Shown here piece after piece: positions 9,010-18,093 of a stretch of 64,000 nucleotides of DNA. The translations under genes and the position numbers were made by a program. The notes beneath the pieces are model-generated. The model searched no databases, was not told the origin of the DNA, and saw only the letters and a list, made by a program, of their open reading frames with translations. The stretch's first letter is position 1, and each line of letters opens with the position of its first letter. Source of the DNA: Bacteroides sp. MSB163 (GTDB lineage: Bacteria; Bacteroidota; Bacteroidia; Bacteroidales; Bacteroidaceae); NCBI RefSeq assembly GCF_036416795.1, contig NZ_CP143867.1:5138001-5202000 (forward strand). Direction: 5' to 3'.

Positions 9010-10701
9010 TTATTTATGGGATAAAGTTGTCCGAATAACTTCTTTCACATCTTCCACGATTCCCATAGTAACATCTTTATCAAACTTCAGTCCCACTGAT
9101 AATCCATCGCTGTTGGCAATCGTTTGGTAATCCTTTAGCTTCAATTCCAATTCCTGAAGGGAAGGATTCTTTATCACCGAGCTTGTACCTCCTTTCGGAT
9201 ACAAAGATACTTCTATGGGTAAAAGTACATCCGAAGCTGTCTTATATTTAGAACTGTAAGTCTTAGGCTCTCCAAAAGAAACGAATATAGGAAGCAAACT
9301 ATCTAAACGAGCTTCGGAAACTCCACCCAATTCTCCGGAAATTTCTCCACGAACCTGTAAATAAGCCTCTTTTATGGTGCGCAGATAAGAAGTGATAGCG
9401 GTGGATGACGAACCACGGTCGTACCTTACAAATAAACCGGAAATCAGTCTTTTATCCGTATTCGTAACCTTCCGATACTCTTTCCTCAAGATATCCTTAA
9501 GGCGGACTGATAAGGTTTCCACATCATATTCTTTAATCAATTCCTGATTCAGCATCATCTTATTATTCATGTTCACGAAGAAACTATAAAAAGTTCCCGT
9601 CGGTTTCTCAATCCGATACTCCTTCTTTCCACCCACAGCATCTTTTGCCTTGCGCTCGAAGAATGCCTCCAATTGTTGCAATTCGCTCTCCTGAACTGAA
9701 TTTTGTTTCACACTCACAGGCGTGTTTATCGCCTGCTCCATTGTTTTCTTCACTTCCGGTTGCGCAAAAGCATAAAGCGCTCCGGTAGCTACGGGCACAA
9801 AAAGCAACAGCTTCAAGTGTGCCCAATTGTTTGTTCTTCTTTTTAACATCATTGTGATACGATTTTTAAGTTTGCTGTGATTGAACCCGCAAGCCATAGA
9901 GTAGAGCCTTGCGCCCACGGACTTTTTCACCAGCAAGAGTTGATATTCTGTTGCATCGATGCCACTATTAATAACGCCATTATCGGCTTCATATTCATGC
10001 ACTTCACGAAGTTCACGCATCAGGAGCCATGCGGCAGGATTGAACCAATGGAATATAACGATACATTCCATCCAAAGTAAATCCAATGTATGCCTATGTT
10101 GCAGGTGCATTTGCTCATGCAACAGGATTTCTCCGGGATTCCGTTCGTAATCCTCCTGTGACAGGACAATTGTATGCCCCCAACTGAAAGAGACCATCTT
10201 CTCCGGACAGATGACCAGCTTATATTTCCCGTAATTACAGGCAGGATAGCTCCGGATAAGCCGGCGCATACGGATGGTAGAAAGCAAGAGGAAAGCAAGC
10301 ACTATCAAAGCCCCGATAAAATAACAACCGCCCAACAGCCAGACCACAGGAATAGTATGAATCACATTCGCACGATCTCCCTCTATCCACTCCCCTTTCT
10401 CTGCCATCAAAAGACTTGCTTCTTCAGACAAATGCTTTTCACCCGTTCCTCCTTCGCTTTGAACATTTACTTCCTTCTCAGTCAATAAATGTCTTACAGT
10501 AGTTATTGGCAACTGCAAAGTTGTATATTGATGAACATCTATTTGCAGCAATGGAAGTAACATACATGCCATCGTTCCTACCAGCAACAAAAAACGATTC
10601 GTACGGAACAGCGTATCTTTCCTGAAAAACAATCTGAACAGAAAGTACAGGATTGTCAGGCATAAGGTAGACTCAAATATATAAAACAATATAGTTCCCA
10701 T
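9010..10701 (-). CDS. BlaR1/MecR1-like M56 family membrane peptidase
   Basis: This is a membrane zinc peptidase of the M56 (BlaR1) type. Such proteins sense envelope signals and relieve repression by BlaI-type regulators. Of its 563 aa, helices lie near 4-24, 35-52, 118-140 and 295-315. The zinc motif HEQMH is at about 190-194, with a downstream HEYEAD as third-ligand region. The C-terminal roughly 245 residues after the last helix are extracytoplasmic and have no SxxK/SxN/KTG penicillin-binding signature that I can see, so the ligand is unlikely to be a beta-lactam bound in the BlaR1 manner. A BlaI-like gene lies 32 bp upstream in the same direction. Confidence 0.85.
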   Translation of the reverse strand: MGTILFYIFESTLCLTILYFLFRLFFRKDTLFRTNRFLLLVGTMACMLLPLLQIDVHQYTTLQLPITTVRHLLTEKEVNVQSEGGTGEKHLSEEASLLMAEKGEWIEGDRANVIHTIPVVWLLGGCYFIGALIVLAFLLLSTIRMRRLIRSYPACNYGKYKLVICPEKMVSFSWGHTIVLSQEDYERNPGEILLHEQMHLQHRHTLDLLWMECIVIFHWFNPAAWLLMRELREVHEYEADNGVINSGIDATEYQLLLVKKSVGARLYSMACGFNHSKLKNRITMMLKRRTNNWAHLKLLLFVPVATGALYAFAQPEVKKTMEQAINTPVSVKQNSVQESELQQLEAFFERKAKDAVGGKKEYRIEKPTGTFYSFFVNMNNKMMLNQELIKEYDVETLSVRLKDILRKEYRKVTNTDKRLISGLFVRYDRGSSSTAITSYLRTIKEAYLQVRGEISGELGGVSEARLDSLLPIFVSFGEPKTYSSKYKTASDVLLPIEVSLYPKGGTSSVIKNPSLQELELKLKDYQTIANSDGLSVGLKFDKDVTMGIVEDVKEVIRTTLSHK

Positions 10702-10733
10702 GATCTATTTATTTGCCGGGTATAACTCTATTT

Positions 10734-11102
10734 CTATCTGTTCGACTTTTTACTTTCGATCTCTGCTATCAACGCTTTTAACTCGTCTACCGACATACCT
10801 TCTTCTTCAATAAATGTAGATACAACATTGGTATAAGAGTTATTATAGTATTGAGCTACTACGTCATTCAGTGCAGAACGCTTATATTCTTTATCGGAAA
10901 CAGCCGCATAGTACTGGTACGTGTTACCATAGGCCTTGTATTTCACAAAGCCTTTTTCCTCTAATCCTCTAACTAAGGTAGATACGGTATTATAATGAGG
11001 TTTCGGCTCTTCATAAAAAGCCAGCAATTCACGAACAAACATCGGACCATGTTCCCAGAACATTTGCATGATTTCCTCTTCTTTAGCAGTCAATCGTTTC
11101 AT
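10734..11102 (-). CDS. BlaI/MecI/CopY-family transcriptional repressor
   Basis: This is a winged-helix repressor of 122 aa. The start at 11102 is chosen because the protein then begins MKRLTAKEEEIMQMFW, the usual BlaI start; the 19 codons upstream lack family similarity and overlap the 5' leader. The helix-turn-helix lies within residues 15-65 (PHYNTVSTLVRGLEEKGF), and the C-terminal dimerisation and cleavage segment is at about 75-115. Its partner is the M56 peptidase just downstream. Palindromes upstream (11162-11220) are the likely operators, which would make the operon self-repressing. Confidence 0.88.
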   Translation of the reverse strand: MKRLTAKEEEIMQMFWEHGPMFVRELLAFYEEPKPHYNTVSTLVRGLEEKGFVKYKAYGNTYQYYAAVSDKEYKRSALNDVVAQYYNNSYTNVVSTFIEEEGMSVDELKALIAEIESKKSNR

Positions 11103-11133
11103 AATATTTTCAAGTTTATTTGAGTGAACAACG

Positions 11134-11141
11134 CAAAGATA
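11134..11141 (-). promoter_or_regulatory. -7 element of the blaI-like operon
   Basis: The minus strand reads TATCTTTG, an exact match to TAnnTTTG, 32 bp upstream of the repressor start. A CAAA (minus TTTG) at 11157-11160 gives only a 15-bp spacer, so the -33 element is uncertain. Confidence 0.55.
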
Positions 11142-11161
11142 GAGATTTGTTTTAAACAAAC

Positions 11162-11220
11162 AACTAATATTATTAGTTATTCAACTAATAAAAGAAGTAG
11201 TTTAACTAATATTATTAGTA
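11162..11220. promoter_or_regulatory. Twin palindromic operator candidates of the BlaI-like repressor
   Basis: AACTAATATTATTAGTT at 11162-11178 is an 8-bp inverted repeat around one central base. Nearly the same 17-mer recurs at 11204-11220, differing only in the last base, and a lone half-site AACTAATA sits at 11183-11190. The copies lie just upstream of the -7 box. BlaI-type repressors bind short dyads in their own promoters, so these are the natural operator candidates. The assignment is inferred. Confidence 0.6.
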
Positions 11221-11270
11221 GATAGTCAATACACCTTATTATATATAGAAAAAGAGAAGAAATATCTTAT

Positions 11271-12590
11271 TTATGCTTTCTTTTTCTTAGGCAATACCTG
11301 ATTCAGCACCACATATCCCAGTATTCCGGCAATAATAGTACCACACAACACACCGAATTTAGCTTGGTTCAGCAGTTCCGGATAAACACCGGAGAAAGAA
11401 AGATTGGCTATAAACAATGACACCGTAAATCCAACGCCACCCAGCAATGACACGCCTGCTATATTTTTCCAGTTCATACCTTCGGGCATACGGGCAAGCC
11501 CGCTTTTAATAGTCAGCCAGGTGAAGAGATAAATTCCCAAAAACTTACCCAAAAGAAGACCTAAGCCAACAGCAAGACCTACATTTCCTATAACTCCTCC
11601 GCCACCGCTAAAAACAACTCCTGCATTGGCAAAAGCAAATAAAGGAAGAATGACAAAATTCACGGCTCCATGCAGGTTATCCTCCAAAGATTGTAAAGGA
11701 CTTATCACACGATCCGAAGCCCGCTCCACTTGCTTCAATATAGCAATCTGTTCGTTTGTCAATACAATGTTATCAGATTGTACCACCGGGAAAGAGCTGA
11801 CAATAGCCCGGATACGCCGGATATATTTACCCGCATCCAGCCGTGGACGGGCGGGGATCACAAATGCAAGTATCACACCGGATATTGTACTGTGGATGCC
11901 GGATTGCAGGAATAAATACCAGATAATAATGCCAAAGAAAAGAAAGAAGATCTTCTGTGTCATACCGAACTTTCCCATATAATATAAGAAAGCATAAAGT
12001 ATGGCAGCTACAATCAAATAACCGTAAGCAACCTCGGAGCTATAAAAAATGGCAATCACCAGAATACCACCAATATCATCTACCACAGCAAAAGCAGTCA
12101 GGAAAATCTTCAGGCTCAACGGTACGCGCTTGCCCAGCAGACTAAGCACTCCCAATGAGAAGGCAATGTCCGTAGCCATAGGAATAGCCATGCCTTGCGT
12201 TTCAGGAGTACCGGGAGTTACCAGAAAAAAATAAACCAGAACCGGAAATATCATTCCTCCACATGCTGCAATGAACGGCAGAATAGCTTTCCTGAAAGAG
12301 GATAACTCTCCTACCAGTAACTCGCGTTTTATCTCTAATCCCACGGCTAAAAAGAAAATTGTCATCAGACAGTCATTGATAAATTCAATCATCGTCAGAT
12401 TATGACCGCCATGCGAAAGCAAGTTAAAATCACCAATACGTAAATGCAGTTCCTGCAACAGAAAGTTCTGATACACAGAAGACAGCGAAGAATTGGCCAC
12501 AACCGCAGCCAGAATAGCTGTCAAGAACAATAAGATACTCGCCACTACATTCAGTGACGAAAAGTTTTTCACAGTACGTAGAATAATCAT
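11271..12590 (-). CDS. nhaA: Na+/H+ antiporter NhaA
   Basis: This is an electrogenic sodium/proton antiporter of the inner membrane. The 439 aa form about 12 hydrophobic helices. NhaA hallmarks are present: the TM2 region DCLMTIFFLAVGLEIKRE, the TM4 segment PMATDIAFSLG, and the adjacent aspartates of TM5 in FAVVDDIGGI, which correspond to the ion-binding pair. The C-terminus ends in a short lysine tail (PKKKKA). It lies 53 bp downstream of a second, unrelated antiporter in the same direction, so the two may share a transcript. Confidence 0.94.
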   Translation of the reverse strand: MIILRTVKNFSSLNVVASILLFLTAILAAVVANSSLSSVYQNFLLQELHLRIGDFNLLSHGGHNLTMIEFINDCLMTIFFLAVGLEIKRELLVGELSSFRKAILPFIAACGGMIFPVLVYFFLVTPGTPETQGMAIPMATDIAFSLGVLSLLGKRVPLSLKIFLTAFAVVDDIGGILVIAIFYSSEVAYGYLIVAAILYAFLYYMGKFGMTQKIFFLFFGIIIWYLFLQSGIHSTISGVILAFVIPARPRLDAGKYIRRIRAIVSSFPVVQSDNIVLTNEQIAILKQVERASDRVISPLQSLEDNLHGAVNFVILPLFAFANAGVVFSGGGGVIGNVGLAVGLGLLLGKFLGIYLFTWLTIKSGLARMPEGMNWKNIAGVSLLGGVGFTVSLFIANLSFSGVYPELLNQAKFGVLCGTIIAGILGYVVLNQVLPKKKKA

Positions 12591-12643
12591 ATATTCAATT
12601 TCAATATTAGATTTCCAAAGGATGCTCCGGTACCGTTAAAGAG

Positions 12644-13819
12644 CTATTCCTGATAGCTCATTAACGCCAGTTTTTTAACCCAAAGCACAAATATACCTGT
12701 TAATATCAGATTAAGCACAATAGTAAGTACAGAAATTACCAATGCCGGACCACCCAGATTATAGCCCAATGCAATAAAAATAACTCCCGCTCCTACCTCA
12801 CCACGGGTAAACATACCAATGGAAAGTGCCAGACGTTCGCTCAATTTACGATCGCGATAAAAGAAGACCGGAAACAACTTACCGACATTGGAAAGTAACG
12901 ATACAACAACCACATGTACAATAATCAATGCCCAAGGCATCATTTCCTGAGAACCGGTTATGGAGCTCAATCCCATATCGCCGGGGAGACTAATTCCCAC
13001 AAGCGGGGGCATACTCATACCCACCAGAAACATAAATATAAATGAAATTCCAGTCGAAGCTTTATGCTCCCAGGCTGTATCAATATCCTTATGTTTCATG
13101 ACCATACCCAGAACGAATGCCGGAAGCAACACCTCAATATGAATGCTGGCATCTTCTCCATATAAGTTCTTTGTAATAAGATAAAGCGATTGAGTGGCGG
13201 CAAACACCAGAACGGAATAAAACAGAATGGCTTTCCAATCCTGCCGCATATTGTATTTACTCAGTTTCTTCCAACCGAAAGAAAGCAACAGAAAGACGAT
13301 AAGGATAATTACCAACAACTGCCAGCGGGGTCCGATCATCATTATTTGCAAAGGAATCATTAAGAGGATGGTATCCAAATCATCAAAGATGGCCAGCACC
13401 TGAATCTTCTTGTAGATCCAGCTGGACTTTAGTCCGATAGCAGCCAACATAGTGAATAATATACCTGCGGAAGTAGGAGCCGCAAAACGACTCAGCAACA
13501 AGTTTTCCTTCCATGCCTCCCAACTATTCCAGTATTCCGGCGGAAGTAAAACAAAAATATAATAAATAGCAATCAGAAACCAAGGCATGGCTGCCGTAGC
13601 CATGGCAACGAAATAATCTTTTGCGTACGTTTGCCATCGGGACTTGTCCACCTCAAACTCACGTCCCACATTAATCATAATGAATCCCAGACAAATATAC
13701 AGTAACACATTAGATACAGTTTTCACCGTACCATAATCACTTCCTGACCATGCAGGCAGATATTGCGCTATAAAGAGACCTACCACCAGGAAGGCCGAAA
13801 ATGATAGAACTTTTCTCAT
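12644..13819 (-). CDS. Cation/proton antiporter, CPA superfamily
   Basis: An integral membrane protein of 391 aa with about 11-12 predicted helices. The segment AIFDDLDTILLMIP carries membrane-embedded acidic residues in the position where CPA antiporters hold their ion-binding aspartates. FMFLVGMSMPPL and MFTRGEVGAGVIF resemble the later helices of sodium/proton exchangers, with the RGE(V/M) pattern. The substrate (Na+, K+ or another cation) cannot be told from sequence. It is followed by nhaA and preceded by lepA, with a hairpin between it and lepA. Confidence 0.78.
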   Translation of the reverse strand: MRKVLSFSAFLVVGLFIAQYLPAWSGSDYGTVKTVSNVLLYICLGFIMINVGREFEVDKSRWQTYAKDYFVAMATAAMPWFLIAIYYIFVLLPPEYWNSWEAWKENLLLSRFAAPTSAGILFTMLAAIGLKSSWIYKKIQVLAIFDDLDTILLMIPLQIMMIGPRWQLLVIILIVFLLLSFGWKKLSKYNMRQDWKAILFYSVLVFAATQSLYLITKNLYGEDASIHIEVLLPAFVLGMVMKHKDIDTAWEHKASTGISFIFMFLVGMSMPPLVGISLPGDMGLSSITGSQEMMPWALIIVHVVVVSLLSNVGKLFPVFFYRDRKLSERLALSIGMFTRGEVGAGVIFIALGYNLGGPALVISVLTIVLNLILTGIFVLWVKKLALMSYQE

Positions 13820-13848
13820 TTATTATTAGTTAGAATTTTCAAAACAAA

Positions 13849-13889
13849 GGGGATTGTCAAGACAGTCCTACAGAAAGAGAACAATCCCC
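13849..13889 (-). terminator. Terminator downstream of lepA
   Basis: A 9-bp inverted repeat, GGGGATTGT at 13849-13857 and ACAATCCCC at 13881-13889, is followed on the minus strand by a T-rich stretch (TTTGTTTT). It lies after the lepA stop. The loop is long (23 nt), so some read-through into the antiporter genes is plausible. Confidence 0.5.
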
Positions 13890-13924
13890 GGACTAATATG
13901 AATCAGCTTTTATGCTTTTTTATA

Positions 13925-15706
13925 TTAATCTAATTTCAACACCGCAAGGAACGCTTTCTGCGGCACTTCCACATTACCAATCTGCTTCATACGTTTCTTT
14001 CCTCTCTTCTGCTTCTCCAGCAACTTTCTCTTACGGCTGACGTCACCACCGTAACACTTCGCCGTAACGTCTTTGCGCACCGCCTTAATCGTCTCACGAG
14101 AAATGATTTTAGCTCCGATAGCCGCTTGGATAGCAATATCAAACTGCTGTCTCGGAATCAAGTCTTTCAGCTTCTCGCACATGCGGCGTCCCAAATCATA
14201 CGCATTGTCGAAATGTGTCAGTGTTGAAAGGGCATCCACCGGTTCGCCATTCAGCAAGATGTCCAGTTTTACCAACTTGGACGGACGGAAACCACTGGCA
14301 TGGTAATCAAAAGAGGCATATCCTTTCGAGATACTTTTCAGTTTATCGTAAAAGTCAATCACAATTTCCCCCAAAGGCATGTCGTAATAGATCTCCACAC
14401 GATTACCGGAAATATATTCCTGCTTCACCAGTTCACCGCGTTTGCCCAGACACAAGGTCATGATAGGGCCGATATAATCTGTGGTTGTGATAACGGAAGC
14501 ACGGATATAAGGCTCCTCAATATGGTCAATCAAAGTAGGATCGGGCATACTTCCTGGGTTATGCACCTCCGACATATGACCTTGTTTGTCATAGATATTA
14601 TAAGAAACGTTCGGCACAGTAGTTATCACGTTCATGTCGAATTCACGATCAAGACGTTCCTGCACAATCTCCATGTGCAACAGTCCCAGGAATCCGCAAC
14701 GGAATCCAAAACCTAGCGCCAACGAGGATTCTGGCTGGAAGGTCAGTGATGCATCGTTCAATTGCAGTTTTTCCAAAGAGGAACGCAAGTCTTCAAAGTC
14801 TTCCGCTTCAATGGGATATACACCGGCAAAAACCATCGGCTTCACTTCCTCAAAACCTGCAATAGCTTCTTTACACGGGCGGACAATGTGAGTAATCGTA
14901 TCTCCCACCTTTACCTCTTTAGAAGTTTTAATGCCGGAAATAATATATCCCACATCACCGGTACGCAGTTCCTGACGCGCCACCATTTCCATCTTGAGCA
15001 CACCGATTTCATCGGCATCATATTCTTTACCAGTGTTGAAGAATTTCACCTTATCTCCCTTGCGGATTACCCCGTTCACGATTTTAAAGTAAGCAATGAT
15101 ACCACGGAAAGAATTGAATACGGAGTCGAAAATCAAAGCCTGCAACGGCGCTTCCTCATCCCCTTCAGGATGGGGAATACGTTCAATAACCGCAGCCAGA
15201 ATCTCTTCTACCCCCATACCCGTTTTACCGGAAGCACGGATAATCTCATCACGCTTGCAACCAAGCAATTCTATGATTTCATCTTCCACTTCTTCGGGCA
15301 TGGCACTTGCCATATCACACTTATTGATGACCGGAATAATTTCCAGATCATGCTCAATTGCCATATAAAGATTGGAGATCGTTTGTGCCTGTACACCTTG
15401 CGAAGCATCTACAATCAGTAATGCACCTTCACAAGCGGCAATAGAACGGGAAACCTCATACGAAAAGTCTACGTGTCCCGGAGTATCAATCAGATTCAAA
15501 ACATACTTTTCACCTTTGTACGTATACTCCATCTGAATAGCATGGCTCTTAATAGTGATACCTCTCTCTTTTTCCAGATCCATATCATCCAACATCTGTC
15601 CTCCGGTCACCTGTATGGTGTTGGTAAATTCAAGCAGACGGTCAGCTAAAGTAGACTTACCATGATCAATGTGGGCAATAATGCAAAAGTTACGTATATT
15701 CTTCAT
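13925..15706 (-). CDS. lepA: Elongation factor 4 (LepA), back-translocating ribosomal GTPase
   Basis: A 593-aa translational GTPase that binds the ribosome and affects translocation and initiation. G-domain motifs are AHIDHGKST at residues 11-19 (G1), RGITI (G2, near 49), DTPGH (G3, near 78) and NKCD (G4, near 132). The C-terminal LepA-specific domain is complete, with AKCYGGDVSRKRKLLEKQK and the ending KAFLAVLKLD. The length is as expected for the family. A TATCTTTG box about 120 bp upstream supports independent transcription. Confidence 0.97.
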   Translation of the reverse strand: MKNIRNFCIIAHIDHGKSTLADRLLEFTNTIQVTGGQMLDDMDLEKERGITIKSHAIQMEYTYKGEKYVLNLIDTPGHVDFSYEVSRSIAACEGALLIVDASQGVQAQTISNLYMAIEHDLEIIPVINKCDMASAMPEEVEDEIIELLGCKRDEIIRASGKTGMGVEEILAAVIERIPHPEGDEEAPLQALIFDSVFNSFRGIIAYFKIVNGVIRKGDKVKFFNTGKEYDADEIGVLKMEMVARQELRTGDVGYIISGIKTSKEVKVGDTITHIVRPCKEAIAGFEEVKPMVFAGVYPIEAEDFEDLRSSLEKLQLNDASLTFQPESSLALGFGFRCGFLGLLHMEIVQERLDREFDMNVITTVPNVSYNIYDKQGHMSEVHNPGSMPDPTLIDHIEEPYIRASVITTTDYIGPIMTLCLGKRGELVKQEYISGNRVEIYYDMPLGEIVIDFYDKLKSISKGYASFDYHASGFRPSKLVKLDILLNGEPVDALSTLTHFDNAYDLGRRMCEKLKDLIPRQQFDIAIQAAIGAKIISRETIKAVRKDVTAKCYGGDVSRKRKLLEKQKRGKKRMKQIGNVEVPQKAFLAVLKLD

Positions 15707-15824
15707 TTTCTACAATTATCTATCTATAAATAAGTATATTACAAAATGAGGCTGAATAATTCGTAGTACAGTCGCAAAACAAAATGGTAATATCTCGCAA
15801 CGGGCTCGCCTCCTTTTGCGGGCG

Positions 15825-15832
15825 CAAAGATA
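15825..15832 (-). promoter_or_regulatory. -7 element for lepA
   Basis: The minus strand reads TATCTTTG, an exact TAnnTTTG match, 119 bp upstream of the lepA start. No convincing -33 TTTG is visible. The implied 5' leader is about 110 nt. Confidence 0.5.
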
Positions 15833-15957
15833 ATGAAAAATATGAGGTTTTGAAAGTGATTTATTCAATATCCGAGGGCGTAAATGTCTATATATCCTAA
15901 AACTATTCTATCATCCCACTGTTATGTATGCATAATAACCTAAACTGCATAACTGAA

Positions 15958-16893
15958 ATGAAAAAATTTATTATTTTTGCGTGTTCCCTCCTATTATTGG
16001 CCGGATGCTCCAAGAATGAGATTATCATTTATGGCTCATCGCCCGAAAACAATGAATCCGACAACAGTCAGCCTTCGGAGAAAGAAGATGCACTCATCAC
16101 CTTTTCCGCTTCACTCGAAAGTCGTAAAGTAACCAGATCCATGTCGCCCATGCCTAAAGGTCTGGTAAGTCAGATTTATGCCTTTGAAACTACAGACAGG
16201 AATTTTGATGATCCTTTTGCCGAAGGTTTGTATTCAACCACTTCCGCAGGCGTATTGACCGGATTAAAAGGCTACAAAATGTATTTAAGTAACGGATCAT
16301 ATAATATGTATGCGTTTTCTGAAAACTCCTCCGTTTATCCTCCAGACCTGACAGATGGAATATCCGCTCCGTTAAAGAATGGCATTGACTATCTATGGTG
16401 GGAAAATCTGGATCAAGAAGTCACAACTTCACAAATCCACATGCCCATTGTATTCCAGCACGTAGCCACTCAGGTCGTAGTAGACTTATCAGCCGGTGAC
16501 GGTATAAAACTGGACAGTCTGATTTCAGCAAGTATACTTCCTCCCACTCCGGGTGCCACTCTCGATATAGAGACTGGAATTATTGAATCCACCTACACCT
16601 ATGATACTACTCCGCTCACTATGGGAAAAAACGGTTTTCTCACGCAGGCCATCGTTCTACCGACAAAAGCCACCAATCCTATGTCTTTGACACTACAGAT
16701 ATTGGCAGACGGAGAAACGACTCCACGTACCTATACCGTAGGCATTCCCATTCCAGGCAAACTGGCAGGAGGATTTTCGTACGTCTTCAGTGCCATTATA
16801 GACGGAAATTCCGTATCGTTCCCTAATGTCAGTATCAAAGACTGGACCGAAGTAGATGAATCCGGTAACCCGCTTTATCCGACACAGAAATAA
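15958..16893 (+). CDS. Fimbrillin-family surface lipoprotein
   Basis: This is a probable Mfa-like/FimA-type fimbrillin (PF13149-like). The ATG at 15958 gives a lipoprotein signal, MKKFIIFACSLLLLAGC, with the lipid-bearing Cys17; an in-frame ATG 30 bp upstream would spoil the signal. The 311-aa product has the usual sequence flow of the family: a SxxLESRKVTRS segment near residue 50 that resembles a gingipain-like processing region, FQHVATQVVVDLSAG for the conserved N-domain strand, and a C-terminal ending with VSIKDWTEVDESGNPLYPT. No other fimbrial genes lie nearby, so it may be a stand-alone surface protein. Confidence 0.75.
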   Translation: MKKFIIFACSLLLLAGCSKNEIIIYGSSPENNESDNSQPSEKEDALITFSASLESRKVTRSMSPMPKGLVSQIYAFETTDRNFDDPFAEGLYSTTSAGVLTGLKGYKMYLSNGSYNMYAFSENSSVYPPDLTDGISAPLKNGIDYLWWENLDQEVTTSQIHMPIVFQHVATQVVVDLSAGDGIKLDSLISASILPPTPGATLDIETGIIESTYTYDTTPLTMGKNGFLTQAIVLPTKATNPMSLTLQILADGETTPRTYTVGIPIPGKLAGGFSYVFSAIIDGNSVSFPNVSIKDWTEVDESGNPLYPTQK

Positions 16894-16940
16894 TAAAGAT
16901 CGCTCTTGCATCCCCAAAATACAACAACAAAGTAGAAAAT

Positions 16941-17585
16941 ATGGAAACTAAAATATCTGAAATCAGAAAAGAGTATACCAGAGGCAAATTGACACAATGC
17001 ACCATCAATGACAATCCTTTCGAGCAATTCGAAGAATGGTTGAATGATGCTATTGCCCACAATGCGGACGAACCCACCGCCATGATAGTAGCAACAGTTT
17101 CGGCCGAGGGACATCCCTCTACACGCACCGTCTTGCTGAAAGGAGTGGAACACAACAAATTTATATTCTTTACTAATTATGAAAGCCGGAAAGGAAAACA
17201 ATTGGCTGATAACCCATATATTTCCCTCTCTTTTGTATGGCACAAATTGGAAAGACAGGTACATATTGAAGGTAAAGCCGAAAAATGCCTCGACCAAGTA
17301 TCGGATACTTACTTTTCCAGCAGACCCTATAAAAGCAAGATAGGTGCAAGAATTTCTCCACAAAGCCGGGTGATAAGTAGTCGTATGGAGATTATGCGGG
17401 CTTTCGTAAAAGAGGTCTTCAAGCTGGCGGGACATGAAATCAGACGTCCCGACAACTGGGGTGGTTTTGCCGTAACTCCTACCCGCTTCGAATTCTGGCA
17501 GGGACGGGAAAGTCGTCTGCACGACCGCATTCAGTATATACTTCAGGAAGATGGTAGCTGGAAACAGGAAAGACTAGCTCCTTAA
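16941..17585 (+). CDS. pdxH: Pyridoxamine 5'-phosphate oxidase
   Basis: The FMN-dependent enzyme oxidises pyridoxine- or pyridoxamine-5'-phosphate to pyridoxal phosphate. It is 214 aa, the normal family length. FMN-binding segments are RTVLLKGV (near 54) and FFTNYESRKGKQL (near 76). The C-terminal region has RRPDNWGGFAVTPTRFEFW and ends with the family signature RLHDRIQY, so the protein is complete. It ends before a strong bidirectional terminator. No PLP operon is present beside it. Confidence 0.96.
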   Translation: METKISEIRKEYTRGKLTQCTINDNPFEQFEEWLNDAIAHNADEPTAMIVATVSAEGHPSTRTVLLKGVEHNKFIFFTNYESRKGKQLADNPYISLSFVWHKLERQVHIEGKAEKCLDQVSDTYFSSRPYKSKIGARISPQSRVISSRMEIMRAFVKEVFKLAGHEIRRPDNWGGFAVTPTRFEFWQGRESRLHDRIQYILQEDGSWKQERLAP

Positions 17586-17612
17586 ACATCCCTTGTCAAT
17601 GGACTGGAACAT

Positions 17613-17657
17613 AAAAAGAAGCGTTGATAACATATAAATGTATCAACGCTTCTTTTT
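17613..17657. terminator. Bidirectional intrinsic terminator between pdxH and the DUF2582 gene
   Basis: A perfect 17-bp inverted repeat (17613-17629 and 17641-17657, core GAAGCGTTGATA) has an 11-nt loop and a T5 run for each strand. It separates convergent genes. Confidence 0.9.
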
Positions 17658-17681
17658 ATAAGATAAATGTCAATCTCTCTC

Positions 17682-17882
17682 TTAAACCAACTTAACAAAC
17701 AGTTCGCCTTCTACTTCCTGAGTAGAGATCTTGTCTTCTCTCAACAACCAGCCAAGGCCCAAGAACAAATCTTTGTCTACCAACTTAGTTGCTTTCTTGA
17801 TTTGTTTAGCAGTTAAACCTTCAGTCTCATTCAGTGCACTCCAAATTTTTCCTGCAGTTTCACCAGCTTTTTCTTTTAACAT
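17682..17882 (-). CDS. Small winged helix-turn-helix protein (DUF2582 type)
   Basis: A 66-aa protein resembling the PF10771 (DUF2582) family: AGKIWSALNETEGLTAKQIKKAT forms the first helices, followed by a helix and a beta wing (LFLGLGWLLREDKISTQEVEGELFVKL). It probably binds DNA or protein, but no target is known to me. It stands alone with its own promoter-like box and is bounded by terminators, as expected for a monocistronic gene. Confidence 0.8.
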   Translation of the reverse strand: MLKEKAGETAGKIWSALNETEGLTAKQIKKATKLVDKDLFLGLGWLLREDKISTQEVEGELFVKLV

Positions 17883-17957
17883 TTTCCTTTTGTTTTTAGT
17901 TATACATGCTTTAATCTAAATTCTCTCATTAGCGAGGTTCAGATTTTATTTCAGCGG

Positions 17958-17965
17958 CAAAGATA
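17958..17965 (-). promoter_or_regulatory. -7 element for the DUF2582 gene
   Basis: The minus strand reads TATCTTTG, an exact TAnnTTTG match, 76 bp upstream of the start codon at 17882. No clear -33 element. Confidence 0.5.
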
Positions 17966-18093
17966 GTTATATTTATGTTATATAACACATTATTCTCTGC
18001 TTTTTTATGTTATATGTCATAATAAGAGCATTTTTTCAGCAGGTCAGACCAAAAAGAATGATTCATTCAAGCGAAACTGATGGTTTGTTTACA

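Noticed and set aside
10734..11159. Longer 141-aa version of the BlaI-like protein
   Set aside because: The extra 19 codons would start upstream of the predicted transcription start near 11127 and lack family similarity; MKRLTAKEEE is the usual start.
14762..15421. 219-codon plus-strand open frame inside lepA
   Set aside because: It is antisense to strongly conserved lepA, has no family pattern, and the lepA reading is intact over the same bases.
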